Positions 1 through 12,600 of a DNA stretch of 64,000 bases are shown here, piece by piece. Source of the stretch: Longimicrobium sp. (GTDB lineage Bacteria > Gemmatimonadota > Gemmatimonadetes > Longimicrobiales > Longimicrobiaceae); NCBI RefSeq assembly GCF_035474595.1, contig NZ_DATIND010000065.1, positions 1 to 64,000 on the forward strand. The letters are read 5' to 3'. Positions within the stretch are counted from its first letter, which is position 1, and the number at the start of each line of letters is the position of its first letter. Made by a program: the position numbers and the translations under genes. Under the pieces are notes generated by a model, which was not told the DNA's origin, made no database searches, and saw only the letters and a program-made list of their open reading frames with translations.

Positions 1-1
1 G

Positions 2-178
2 ATCGAGCGCGAGATGCGCGAGATCAACCGCAGGACCGACGTAGGCAGGAGATGGTCGATCTCCGGTGTCGACCATCTCCTGCGGCTGCGTCACTCGAAG
101 CGCCTCAACCCCGACGACTTCGAGCGCGTCTGGAGCAACGCACGGAAAGCCAGCTTCCAACTGGTGCCTCTTTCCTGA
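2..178 (+). CDS. C-terminal fragment of a probable transposase-like protein (cut by window edge)
   Basis: An open frame enters from the left edge and stops with TGA at 176-178, leaving 58 residues. The visible tail is rich in Arg and ends in a basic segment that contains NRRTDVGRRWS and LNPDDFERVWS. This style resembles the C-terminal end of DDE-type transposases, but I cannot name the family from so short a piece, so the call is tentative. No start codon lies inside the window. It points toward the end of the NRPS operon, so the two are convergent. If it is a transposase, the left flank of the cluster is a mobile-element boundary. Confidence 0.4.
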   Translation: MEREMREINRRTDVGRRWSISGVDHLLRLRHSKRLNPDDFERVWSNARKASFQLVPLS

Positions 179-606
179 TGTCAACGAAAAAGATTGCTAT
201 CAAGGATCTATAGCCAGTCCAGCCCGTGATTCGCGGGTTGGCGGCGATGGCTCTTCCGCCGTGCTCGATCGGGATTCGAAACGGCAGGGCTTACGCTGAG
301 GAGCAGAGGAGCAGGAGAGGATTCCTGTCGGCCTCTGCTTCGGTGCGCGACTCCCGTCATCCACCTGATTTGTGCGTCTCCCTGCCGACGTGCTGTGCCC
401 GCTATGGATCCTTCGGCCTGCAAATGATTGTGTGGACGCAGGTTGCGGTGTGGCCGGCCTCAGGATGACGTCTTTTGGGGTGTGTTGGGGAGGCGTGCGG
501 AGCCGACCATTGGCCCCGCACGTCGTTGAAGTCCGCGAGGCGGACTGCGTGCCTTGTAGCCGCGAGTTCACTCGCATTTTCCCCCAAACGTCCCATTCCC
601 CTCGCC
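179..606. other. Gene-free spacer between transposase-like fragment and NRPS 3' end
   Basis: I see no convincing gene here. The short frames are shadows. The only structured part is a repeat arm near 529-585, listed separately. The 3' end of the NRPS gene carries a GC hairpin at 612-632 (8-bp arms CCCCCGCC and GGCGGGGG) with no T-run beyond it, so termination there is only possible. Confidence 0.5.
529..585. repeat. Partial copy (one arm) of the MITE-like EcoRI-palindrome repeat
   Basis: The segment contains AGTCCGC-GAG-GCGGACT (530-546), followed by a degenerate TTGTAGCCGCGAGTTCACTCGC. Read in reverse, this is the same order of motifs as the left arm of the element at 11057-11253. The GAATTC centre has changed to GAGTTC or GAACTC. 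Only one arm is recognisable, so this is a decayed or solo end. Confidence 0.45.
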
Positions 607-3600
607 TCAATCCCCCGCCGTGAGGGCGGGGGAGGCGACGGCGTCCAGCGCCTCGCGGATCTCGCGGGCTACGGCCTGGACCTCGGGGTCCAGGACGAAG
701 GTGGCGTGGATGCCGGGGACGGTGCGGACCTCCAGGCGGCCGCCGACGTACGGCGCCCAGCCGGGGCCCAGTCCCTCCGCCGGCCGCGGGAGGGTGGGCG
801 AGCCCTGCTCGGACTCGACCACCAGCACGTCGCCCTCGTAGAAGGGCGGGCGCCAGCCGTCCAGCGCGCGCTCCAGGGCCGCCCAGACGCGCACCGTACG
901 GCCGATCTGCCGTGCCATCGAAGCGGGGACGGAGGCATCGGTGCGGGCCAGCCACCGCGCCACCGCCGCCTCGCGCTCTTCCGGCGGGAGCGGGCGCAGC
1001 TCGTCCATCAGCCCCGCGGCCGCCGCCGGGTCCACGCCCACCAGGTCGCACGCCATGCGGTGGTACAGCACCACCTCGTCGAACACCGCGGGCTCGTCGA
1101 TGTAGCCGGGGGCCATGGCGTCGAGGATCACGACCAGCGGCGCATCTTCCCCCATCTCCCGGAGCCGCGCGGCCAGCGCGAAGGCGATGGGGCCGCCCGC
1201 CGACCATCCGCCGACCAGGTACGGGCCCGACGGGAAGGCGGCGCGGATGGCGGCGGCGTAGTGGTCCACCATCTCGTCCATGTCGTCGATGGGCGGCAGG
1301 TCGTCGCTGAAGCCGCGGGCCTGGATGCCGTACAGCGGCTGGTCCGGCCCCAGCGCGCGCGCCAGGTCGGCGTAGCGGAAGACGGTGCCGCCGGCCGGGT
1401 GCACCATGAAGAACGGCGGACGCGTCCCCCGCGCGTGCAGCGCCACGAGGGTGGGCGACGGGCCGCCGTCGCCGGCCGCGTCGACCGCCGCGGCGAGCGC
1501 GGCGAGGGTGGGCGAGCGGAAGAGCTCGGCCAGCGGCAGCTCGCGCCCGAAGCGCTCGCGGATGCGCGCCATCAACCGCACCGCCAGCAACGAGTGCCCG
1601 CCCAGCGCGAAGAAGTCGTCCTCCGCGCCCACCCTGGGCACGCCCAGCACCTCGCTCCACAGGTCCGCCATCTCGATCTCGGTGGGCGAGAACGGCTCCA
1701 CGAACCCGTCGCCGTCGGCGGAGGCGGCGGGGTCGGGGAGGGCGGCGCGGTCCACCTTGCCGCCGGGCGCGAGCGGGAGCGCGTCCATCGTCACGACCGC
1801 CGAGGGGACCATGTGGCGCGGGAGGCGGCGGGCCAGCGCGTCGCGCAGCGCATCTCCCGAAATCTCCGCTCCCTCCGCGGCGACGACCCAGGCGACGAGG
1901 CGCGGGTCGCCGCCGGGGCCGGGGCGCGTGGCCACGACCGCCTCGCGGACGGACGATTCGGACAGCAGCGCGGACTCGACCTCGCCGGGCTCGACGCGCT
2001 GGCCGCGGAGCTTGAGCTGGAAGTCCATCCGGCCCAGGAACTCGAGTGCGAAAGTGGACTCATCGCGAGACTCGCTCCGGCTCGCTTCCGACGCCTCGTG
2101 GGCCCTCTCCCTGGCTCGTTCCTCGCCTGTCCCTCTCCCAAAACTGCCTGGGAGAGGGACGGGGTCGGCGCGGCCTGCATCCGGGGGCGTGAGCGTCGGG
2201 CGATCAAGTGTCGGGGAAACGAAAGCCTCACCTCGCGATGAGTTACTTTCGCACTTTCGCACTTTCGCACTCTCGCACCATCTCACCCGGTCGCCCGTGC
2301 GGTACATCCGCGCGCCCGGCGTCGGGGCGAACGGGTCGGGGACGAAGCGCTCGGCGGTGAGCGCGGGGCGGCGCCAGTAGCCGCGGGCCACCTGCGCGCC
2401 GCCGACGGCCAGCTCGCCGGGGACGCCGAGCGGGGACGGGGCGCCGCGCGGGTCGAGCACGTACGCGCGCACGTTGGGTGCGGGCGGGCCGATGGGGATG
2501 ACGTCGGCCGCCGTGTCGACGAATTGCGCCGTCGCGGTGATGGTGGTCTCCGTCGGACCGTACGCGTTCACCAGCCGCGCGTGCGGGAGGATCTCGGCGG
2601 CGCGGCGGGCGAGCGCGGGCGGCAGCGCCTCGCCGCCGCAGAAGACCAGGCGGAGCGCGCCGCAACCCGCCATCGCCGGCTCGTCGAGCAGCGCGGCGAG
2701 GAGGGTGGGGACGACGTCGATCACCGTCGCCCCGCGCTCGGCGATCTCGCGGGCGAGCGCGGCGGGGTCGGCGTGCGCGCCCGGGGGGGCGACGACGAGC
2801 GCGGCGCCCGCGGCGAGCGCGAGCCAGATCTCGCTTACCGCGGGGTCGAACGCGGAGGGCGTGCGGTGGAGGACGCGGTCCGCGGTGGTGACGGCGAACT
2901 GCGCGCCCGCGGAGTCCGCGTAGCACGACAGCGCGGCGTGGGGGACGGCGACCCCCTTGGGCTTTCCGGTCGATCCCGACGTGTAGATGACGTACGCGAG
3001 CGATTCGGGGGCGATCTCCATCTCCATCGCCGTGGAATCGAAATCTTCCAGCGCGCCGGGGGTGTCGAGCGCGAGGGCGTCGATGCCGGACGGAAGGCGA
3101 TCCATCCACCGCTCCTGCGTGAGAATGAGCCGCGCGCCGGAATCCTCCAGCATCCACGCGATGCGCTCGGCGGGGAATTCGGGGTCGATGGGGACGAGGA
3201 AGGCGCCGGCCTTCAGCGTGGCCACGAAGGCGAGGACGCTTTCGAGCGAGCGCTCCATCACCATCGCCACCGATGTTTCCGGGCCGATGCCGCGCGCGCG
3301 GAGGAGGCGCGCGGCGCGGCTGGTGAGCCGGTCCAGCACGGCGTACGTCAGCGTGCGCCCCTGCAGGTCGATCGCGACGGCCTCCGGCGTTTCCCGCGCG
3401 CGCTCGGCGAAGCGGTGGGCGACGGTGCGCGTGGCGTCGAACGGCGTGGCGGGGCCGGCGGCGAGGCGAAGCATCTCCTCGCGCTCGCCGTCACCCAGCA
3501 GCGGCAGGGCGGAGACGGGGGCGGACGGATCGCGGAGCGCGGCCGCGAGCAGAGTGGCGAAGTGCGCGGCGAAGCGCTCGGCCGTTTCCGCGCGGAATAG

Positions 3601-6600
3601 GTCGGTGGCGTAGTCGAGCGTGCCGTACAGGCCGCCGCCGGTGGCGGCCTCGAGCATCAGCGTGAGGTCCACGTGCGCGGCGCCCGCCTCGCGGGGGATG
3701 CTGGAGACTTCCAGCCCGTGCAGCTCGGCGTGGCCCGTGGGCGCGTTCTGCAGGACGAACATCGCCTGGAAGACGGGCGCGTGCCCCAGGCTGCGCTCTG
3801 GGTGCAGCTCCTCCACCAGCCGCTCGAAGGGGAGCTCCTGGTGGGCGTACGCGCCCAGCGTGGTCTCGCGCACGCGGCCCAGCAGCTCGCGGAATGCCGG
3901 GTCGCCGCCCAGATCGCCGCGCAGGGCGAGGGTGTTGACGAAGAGCCCCATCAGCCCCTCGGTCTCGCGGCGGGTGCGCCCGGCGACCGGGGTGCCGACC
4001 ACCACGTCGTCCTGCCCGGACCAGCGCGCGAGCACGGCCTGGTACGCGGCCAGCAGCACCATGAAGGGCGTGGCGCCCTCGGCCCGCGCCAGCGCGTGCA
4101 CCGCGTCGGCCGTTTCCGGCGTGAGCGCGAAGACGTGCTGCGCGCCGCGGTAGCTCTGCAGCGCGGGGCGGGGATGGTCCGCCGGCAGCTGCAGGAGCGC
4201 CGGGGCACCGGTCAGCCGCTCGCGCCACCACGCCACCTGCCGCTCCAGCACCTCGCCCGCCAGCCAGCGCCGCTGCCACACCGCGTGGTCGGCGTAGCGC
4301 ACCGGCAGCTCGGCCAGCGGCGACGGCCGCCCCTGGGCGAAGGCCCTGTAGACCGCCGCCATCTCGCGGAAGAAGATCCCCTGCGACCAGCCGTCGCTGG
4401 CGGCGTGGTGCGTGAGCGTGAGCAGCGCGTGGTCGCCGTCGCCCAGGCGCAGCAGGAGCGCGCGGAAGAGCGTCTCGCGGGCCAGGTCGAACGGCTGCCC
4501 GGTGAACTCCGCCACGCGCCGGTCCAGCGCCGCCGCGATGTCGTCTTCGCCCGACAGATCCTCGGACGGGAGATGGAAATCCGCATCCAGCACGTGCTGC
4601 ACCGGGTGCCCGTCGCGCTCGGCGAAGACGGTGCGCAGCGGCTCGTGGCGGCGGACGACCTCGGCGAGCGCGCGGGCCAGCGCATCGGCGTCCAGCGCGC
4701 CGCGGAGCCGCATCGCCACGCTCATGTTGTAGGTGGTGGCGCCGGGCTCCAGCCGGTCCAGGAACCACATCCGCTCCTGCGCGAACGAGAGCGGGAAGTC
4801 GTTCCCCTCCCCATGCTCCACCGGCGGGACGTCGGGCGCGTCGCCGTCGCGCATCCGCGATTCCACCGCCGTCGCCATCGCGGCCAGTCTGGGAGATTCG
4901 AAGATGGCGCGCAGCGGAAGCTCCACGCGCAGCCGGTCGCGGACGCGGGAGACGACGAGCGTGGCGAGCAGCGAGTGCCCGCCGAGCGCGAAGAAGTCGT
5001 CGCCGGCGCCGATGCGGTCGCGGTGCAGGACCTCGCTCCAGATCCCCGCCAGCACCTCCTCGACCTGCGTGCGCGGGGCGACGAAGCGCGCGGCCTCGGC
5101 GTCGGGATCGGGGAGCGCCTTGCGATCGACCTTCCCGCTCGCGGTCAGCGGGAGCGCGGGCATCTCCACGAACGCGGCGGGAACCATGTGCTGCGGCAGC
5201 CGCCGCCCCAGCGCGTCCCTCAGCGCCTCCGCGTCGATCCTGCGTCCTTCCGCCGCGACCACCCAGGCGACGAGGCGCGGATCGCCCGTAGGACCCGGAC
5301 GCACGGCCACCACGGCCTCGCGCACGGCGGGCTCGGTGGTGAGCGCGGCCTCAATCTCGCCCGGCTCGATGCGCAGCCCGCGGAGCTTCACCTGGAAGTC
5401 CAGGCGGCCCAGGTACTCGAGAACCGCAGTGCGTGAGTGCGTGAGTGCGTGAGTGCGTCGGGATTCGCGCGGATCCAGCGCACTTCCGCACTCCCGCACT
5501 TCCGCACTTCTCCACCGCGCCCGGTCTCCCGTGCGATACATGCGCGCGCCGGGAGTGCGCGAGAACGGGTCGGGGACGAAGCGCTCGGCGGTGAGCGACG
5601 GGCGGCCGCGATAGCCGCGCGCCACCTGCACCCCCGCGATGCACAGCTCGCCGGGGACGCCCACAGGCGCCAGGTTGCCCGCCGCGTCGAGGACGTGGAT
5701 GCGGGTGTTGGCGATGGGGCGGCCGATGGGGACGGAGCCGCCCTCGCCCGGCGCGCAGGGGTGCCAGGTGACGTCGACCGCGGCCTCGGTGGGGCCATAC
5801 AGGTTGTGCAGCTCCACGCCCGGGAGCCGCGCGAAGAAGCGGTCGCGCAGGTCGGCGGGAAGCGCCTCGCCGCTGCTCATCACGCGGCGGAGCGTCGTGC
5901 AGCTCGCCGCCGATGCATCGTCGACCCAGAGCTGCAGCATGGAGGGGACGAAGTGCAGCGTCGTCACCCCCTCGCGGCGGATGGCGTCGCTGAGGAGGCG
6001 CGGCTCGCGGTGGGCGCCCGGCGCGGCCACGGCCAGGCGCGCGCCCGCCATCAGCGGCCAGAAGAACTCCCACACCGAGACGTCGAAGCCGAACGGCGTC
6101 TTCTGCAGCACCACGTCTCTCTCGTCCAGCCCGAACGTCTCCTGCATCCACAGCACGCGGTTCACCACGCCGCGGTGCGCGTTCCCCGCGCCTTTCGGCT
6201 TGCCGGTCGAGCCGGAGGTGTAGATGACGTACGCCAGCGCGCCGGGATCCGCATCGACATCCACGGGAGATGAGGGGAAGGCGTCCAGCACGCCCGCGTC
6301 GTCCAGCGCGACCGTCGCCGCGGACGCGGGGAGATTCGCCGTCCACCGCCGTTGCGTGAGGACGAGGCGGGCGGCGCTGTCCTCCAGCATCCACGCCACG
6401 CGCTCGGCCGGGTGCTCGGGCTCCACGGGGATGTAGAAGGCGCCCGCCTTCAGCACGCCGTAGAGGGCGACCACCATCTCCAGCGAGCGCTCCATCACCA
6501 CCGCGACGGGCGTCTCCACGCCGATGCCGCGGGCGCGGAGAAGGTGCGCGAGCTGGTTGGCGCGGCCATCCATCTCCGCGTAGGTCAGCGAATCTCCCTC

Positions 6601-9600
6601 GAACGTCACCGCGACCGCGTCCGGGGTGCGCGTGGCCTGCGCCTCGAACATCCCGTGCAGCGTCAGCCCCGGCGCGCGGTCGACGGCCGGGCCGGCGGAG
6701 AGGCGGAGGAGCGAGGCGCGCTCCTCGGGGCGCAGCAGCGGGAGCGCGGAGAGGCGCGTCTCCGGCCTCGCCAGCGCGGCGTCGAGCAGGGTGCCGAGCT
6801 GGCGGACGAGGCGCTCCACCGTCTCCACGTCGAACAGGTCGGTGGCGAACTCGGCCATCCCCTCCACGCCCTCGCCGTGCGGGAAGAGCGCGAGGGAGAG
6901 GTCGAACTTGGCGGCCTGCATCTCCCGCATCACCATCGACACATCCAGCCCGCCGAAGCCGCTGCCGCCGCCGCCGGGAAGGTTCTGCCACGCGAGCATC
7001 ACCTGGAAGACGGGCCCGTGCCCCAGGCTGCGCTCCGGCGCCAGCTCCTCCACCAGCCGCTCGAACGGCAGCGCGGGGTGCTCGAAGGCGCCGAACGCAG
7101 CCTCGCGGGTGCGGCCCAGCAGCTCGCGGAAGGCGGGGTCGCCCGACAGGTCCGCGCGCAGCGCCAGCGTGTTGGCGAAGAAGCCGACCAGCGGCTCCAC
7201 CTCCACCGTCGCGCGCCCGGCGATGGGGGTGCCGACGACCACGTCGGTCTGCCCGGACCAGCGCGCGAGGACGGCGTCGAAGGCGGCGAGGACGATCATG
7301 AACGGCGTCACCGCCTCGCGGCGGGCGACGGAGTCGATGCGCGCCGCCATGCCGGCGGGAAGGGAGAACTGGATGGAGCCGCCGCGGTAGCTCTGCACCG
7401 GCGGGCGCGGCCGGTCGGTCGGCAGCTCCAGCAGCGCGGGCGCGCCGCCGAGCGTCCGCTTCCACCAGCCGACCTCGCGGTCCAGCGCGTCGCCGGACAG
7501 GCGCTCGCGCTCGCGGGCGGCGTGCTCGCCGTACTGCGTGGGGAGCGGCGGGAGCGGCGACGGCTTTCCGGCCGCGAACGCCTCGTACAGCGCCGCCATC
7601 TCGCCGACCAGCACGCCGGTGGACCAGCCGTCGCTGACCGCGTGGTGCACCTGCCACATCAGCGTGTGGTCCTCGGCCCCCGCGCGCACCAGCCACGCGC
7701 GGAAGAGCGGCCCGCGCGCCAGGTCCATCGGCCGCGCGCCCTCTTCGCCCAGCAGCTCCGCCAGCGCCGCGTCGTCCGCGCCGGGAAGGTCGACGATGGG
7801 GAGATGGAGATCGGCCGGCGGCGACACGACCTGCACCGGCTCGTCGCCGTGCGTGTCGATGCGGGTGCGCAGCGTCTCGTGGCGGCGGACGACCTCGCCC
7901 ACCGCGCGCTCCAGCGCGGGGACGTCGAGCGCGCCGCGGAGGCGCACGCCGCCGGCCAGGTTGTACGCCGGGTTGCCGGGCTCCAGCTGGTCCAGCAGCC
8001 AGAGGCGCTGCTGGGCGAAGGTGACCGGGTAGATTTTCTCGGCTTCGCCCGAAGTGCGGGAGTGCGGAAGTGCGTGAGTGCGTGAGTGCGCTTCCTCGCG
8101 CTTCGGCTTGCGCGCGTCGATGTCCGCGGCCAGCGCGGCGACGGTGGGGTGCTCGAAGAGCGCGCGGAGCGGGAGGTCCACCTCGAAGGCGGCGCGGACG
8201 CGCGCGGCCAGGCGCGTGGCCAGCAGCGAGTGGCCGCCCAGGTGGAAGAAGTTGTCCTCGGCGCCCACCTGCTCCGCGTCCAGCAGTTCGGCCCAGATGG
8301 CCGCCAGCGCGCGCTCCGTCTCCGTGCGCGGGGCGACGTACGTCTCGGCCGCGAGCTCCGGGTCGGGGAGCGCGGCGCGGTCCAGCTTGCCGTTGGGCGT
8401 CAGCGGGAGCGCGGGGATGAAGACGAAGGCGGCGGGGACCATCCACTCCGGCACCGACGCGGCCAGGTAGGCGCGGAGCACGGAGGTGTCCAGCCCGTTG
8501 TCCGTTTTGTCCCGCGAGACGATCCACGCCACCAGGCGGCGCGCGTCTCCCTCGCCGCGGGCCAGGACGGCGGCGTCGGCGACGGCGGGATGGGCGCGGA
8601 GCACCGCCTCGATCTCTCCCGGCTCGATGCGGAAGCCGCGCACCTTCACCTGGCGGTCGGCGCGCCCGGCGATCTCCACCACGCCGTCGGCGCGGTATCG
8701 GCCCAGATCGCCCGTGCGGTACATGCGGTCCGCCGCGTCGCCGGTCCAGGGGTTGGCGGCGAACCGGTCCCCCGTCATCTCCTCGTCGCCCAGGTAGCCC
8801 AGGGCGATGTGCGGGCTGCGCATCCAGATCTCGCCCACCTCGCCCACGCCGGCCAGCGCGCCCGCCGGGTTGCGGACGACGAGCTGCACGTCCGGGAGCC
8901 CGATCCCGGCGGGGACCGTCTCCTTGGGCAGGAGCGAGGCGGGTCGGGGGACGGGGAAGAAGGAGACGGCGCGCTGCGTCTCCGTCGACCCGTAGTAGTT
9001 GATGACCTCCAGCCCCGGCGCCAGCGCGTGGAGACGGGCGACGTCGGTGCGCGTGAGCACGTCGCCCACGAAGAAGGCGCGGCGGAGGGTGGAGATGGGC
9101 TCGGCGGCATCGGCGGAGCCCAGCAGCTGCCCCATCGCCGGCGTCAGGTGGGCGATGGTGATCCCGGCCTCGCGCATCCACGCGGCGAGATATCCCGGCT
9201 CGCCGACGGATTCCGGGACGGGGGCGACGACGGAGGCGCCGAGCTGCAGCGGGGTGAAGACGTCGCGGTGCAGCGGGTCGTGCGCCAGACCGCTCAGCAT
9301 GGAGAAGCGGTCGGCGGCGCCCAGGCCGAAGGTCTCCGCCAGCCACGGGGTGAAGTGCGTGAGCGAGCCGTGGCGCCCCATCACGGCCTTGGGCTCGCCC
9401 GTCGTTCCGGACGTGAAGGAGAGGTAGGCGAGCGAATCGGGCCCGATCTCCACCTGTGGCGCCTCGGCGGGGACGCCGAAGAGCCCGTCGCGCTCGGCCT
9501 TTTCGCCCAGCGTGATGGCGCGGCGCACGGTGTCGTCCAGCGCGTCGGCCACGGCGTCGGGGACGGGGCCGGCGGCGGCCACGCGCAGAAAAGCCTTCGG

Positions 9601-12600
9601 CGCGGCGGCGCGGCAGTACGCGGCCAGACGGGCCGGCGGGTACGCGGGGTCCAGCACCAGGAAGGCGGCGCCGGTCTTCAGCGTGGCGACGAGCGCGCGG
9701 ACCAGCGCGGCGGAGCGGTGGCCCCAGATGGCGACCACATCCCCCGGCGCGACGCCGGACTCGGCGAGCGCGCGGGCGATGCGGCTGGTGGCCTTGTCCA
9801 GCTCGGCATACGTCCACCGCTCGCGCGGGTCGGCGGCGGCGAGCGCGTCCGGCGTCGCCTGCGCGTGCGCCGCGAAGAGCGCGGGGACGCTTCCGCGCCA
9901 CTCGGCGGAGAGCGGCGCGGCGGGGTCGGGGAGCGCCGCGCGCGCCTCGTCCGTCAGCAGGGAGAGGGCGGAGACGGGGCGCTCCGGCGCGGCGGCGGCC
10001 TGGCGGAGGACGGAGCCGAGCTGCGCCAGCATCTCCCGCATCCGCTCCGCGGCGAACAGCTCCGCGTCGTAGACCAGGGAGAAGACGAGGGAGCCGTTCC
10101 ACTCCGCCGCGTACAGCGTGAGGTCGAACTTGCTGCCGACCTCCGCCGTGCCCATCGCGGGCTCGACGTCGACGCCGGGGAGGGCCAGCTCGGCGTCGCC
10201 GAAGTTGGCCAGGTTCAGCATCACCTGGAACACCGGCGCGTGCGCCAGGCTGCGCTCGGGGTGCAGGTCCTCCAGGATGCGCTCGAAGGGCACGTCCTGG
10301 TGCGCGTACGCCTCCAGCGTGGTTTCGCGCACGCGGTGCAGGAGCTCGCGGAAGGTGGGATCGCCCCCCAGGTCCGTCCGCAGCGCCAGCGAGTTGAGGA
10401 AGAGGCCGACCAGCGGCTCGGTCTCGCCGCGGTTGCGACCGGCGATGGGGGTGCCGACCACGACGTCGTCCTGCCCCGCCCACCGCGCGAGCACCACGCT
10501 CCACGCGGCCAGCAGCGTCATGAACAGCGTGGCGCCCTCGTGCCGCGTGAGCGCGGCGATCGCGTCGGCCGCATCGGCGGGGATCTCCAGCTGCTCCAGC
10601 CTGCCGCGGTGGCGCTGGACGGCGGGGCGGGGGAGGTCCGTCGGCAGCTCCAGGCGCGGCGGGGCGCCGGCCAGCTTGCGGCGCCAGTAGCCGAGCTGCG
10701 CGTCCAGCACCTCGCCCTGCAGCCACTGGCGCTGCCACGCCGCGAAGTCCGCGTACTGGATGGGGAGCGGCGCCAGCGGCGACGGCTCGCCGCGCCGGAA
10801 GGCGCCGTACAGCGCCGCCAGCTCGCGCGCCAGCACGCCGTACGACCACCCGTCGCTGATCAGGTGATGGAGATTGAGGACGAGGAGATGCTCGTCCTCC
10901 GCCGTCCGCACCAGCACCGCGCGGAAGAGCGGCCCGTTCTCGACGTCGAAGGCGCGCTCGGCCGCGTCGCGGGCGATGATGTCGGCGTCGGCCTCGCTCG
11001 CGAGGGAGCCGGGCTTAACCGGCTCACCAGGGGCACCCGGCTCGACCGCCTCAGCAAGGGCGAATGAATTCGCGGCTACAACGGCCCGAAGTCCGCCTTC
11101 GCGGACTCGCGAGGCACCATCGCCGGCGGGGGAAGATTCATCGCCGCCGATCTTGTCCTTTTTGTCCCACTGGGATGCGGACTCGTGGCGGGAGGGCAAG
11201 GCCGCAGTCCCGAAGGGACTTTGTGCAGTTGTTGCCGCGAATTCATTCGCCCTCGGGCCGCTGAGGTCGTGCACCACGAAGTCCGCCGGCCGGGGCGCGT
11301 GGACGCGCTGGACCGGGGTGCCGTCGACCAGGGGGAAGCTGGTGCGCAGCGACTCGTGGCGGGCGACCAGCTCGTCCAGGGCGCGGCGGAAGGCGTCGGT
11401 GTCCAGCGCGCCGCGGACGCGGAAGGTGAACGGCATGTGGTAGATGGACGAGCCGGGCTCCAGCCGGTCCACGAACCACATCCGCTCCTGCGCGAACGAC
11501 AGCGGCGCATCTCCATCCCGCGCCGTCGCGACGATCGGCGGGGCGTCGGTGCCACCGTCGGCGCGCAGGAGGCGGTCGATCTCGGCGGCCAGCGCGGAGA
11601 GCGTGGGCTGCTCGAAGGTGGCGCGGAGCGGCAGTTCCACCCCGAACGCCTCGCGGACGCGGGACACGACGCGCGTGGCCAGCAGCGAGTGCCCGCCCAG
11701 CGCGAAGAACCCATCGTCCGCCCCCACGCGCTCCACGCCCAGCAGCTCGGCCCAGACGCTGGCCAGCACCTCTTCCGTCTGCGTGCGCGGCGGCACGTAG
11801 TCGCCCGACGCGTCGGTGGCGGGGTCGGGGAGCGCGCGGCGGTCGACCTTGCCGTTGCGGGTGAGCGGGAGCGCGTCCAGCGCCACGAACGCCGAGGGCA
11901 CCATGTACTCCGGCAGGCGCTCCAGCGCGTGCTCGCGCAGCTCGGCGGCGGAGGGCGCATCCCCCTCCGCGACCGTCCAGGCGACGAGGCGCTTCTCGTC
12001 GCCCTCGCCCCGCGCGAGGACCACGGCCTCGCGGACGGCGGGGTGGGCGCGCAGCACCGACTCGATTTCGCCCAGCTCGATGCGGAAGCCGCGGATCTTT
12101 ACCTGGTCGTCGATGCGGCCCAGGTACTGAAGTGCGAAAGTGCGACGAACCGAAGTGCGTGAGTGCGTGAGTGCGAAAGTGGCCTCGTCGCGGGACGAAT
12201 CCCGGTGCGATTCCGCGCCCCCGCGGGCCCGCTCCCTGGCTCGTTCCTCGCCTGTCCCTCCCCCAAAACTGCCTGGGGGAGGGACGGAATCGGCGCGGCC
12301 TGCATCCGGCTGCGCGAGCGTCGGACGCTCGAGTGCCGGTGCGCCGGTGCCGTTCCACTCTCGCACTCTCGCACTTTCGTACTCTCCCACCTCTGTCCAC
12401 CGAGCCCGGTCGCCGCTGCGATACAGACGCGCGCCCGGAATGCCGGAGAACGGGTCGGGGATGAAGCGCTGGGCGGTGAGCGAGGGGCGGCCCAGGTAGC
12501 CGCGCGCCACGCCGGCGCCGCCGACGTGCATCTCGCCGGGGACGCCCAGGGGGACGGGCTCGCCGCGCGGGTCGAGGACGTGGACGGAGAGGTCGGGGAT

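Noticed and set aside
5425-5511. Octamer arrays considered as a CRISPR array
   Set aside because: The units are 8 bases with no spacers of constant length, lie inside coding sequence and have no cas genes nearby.
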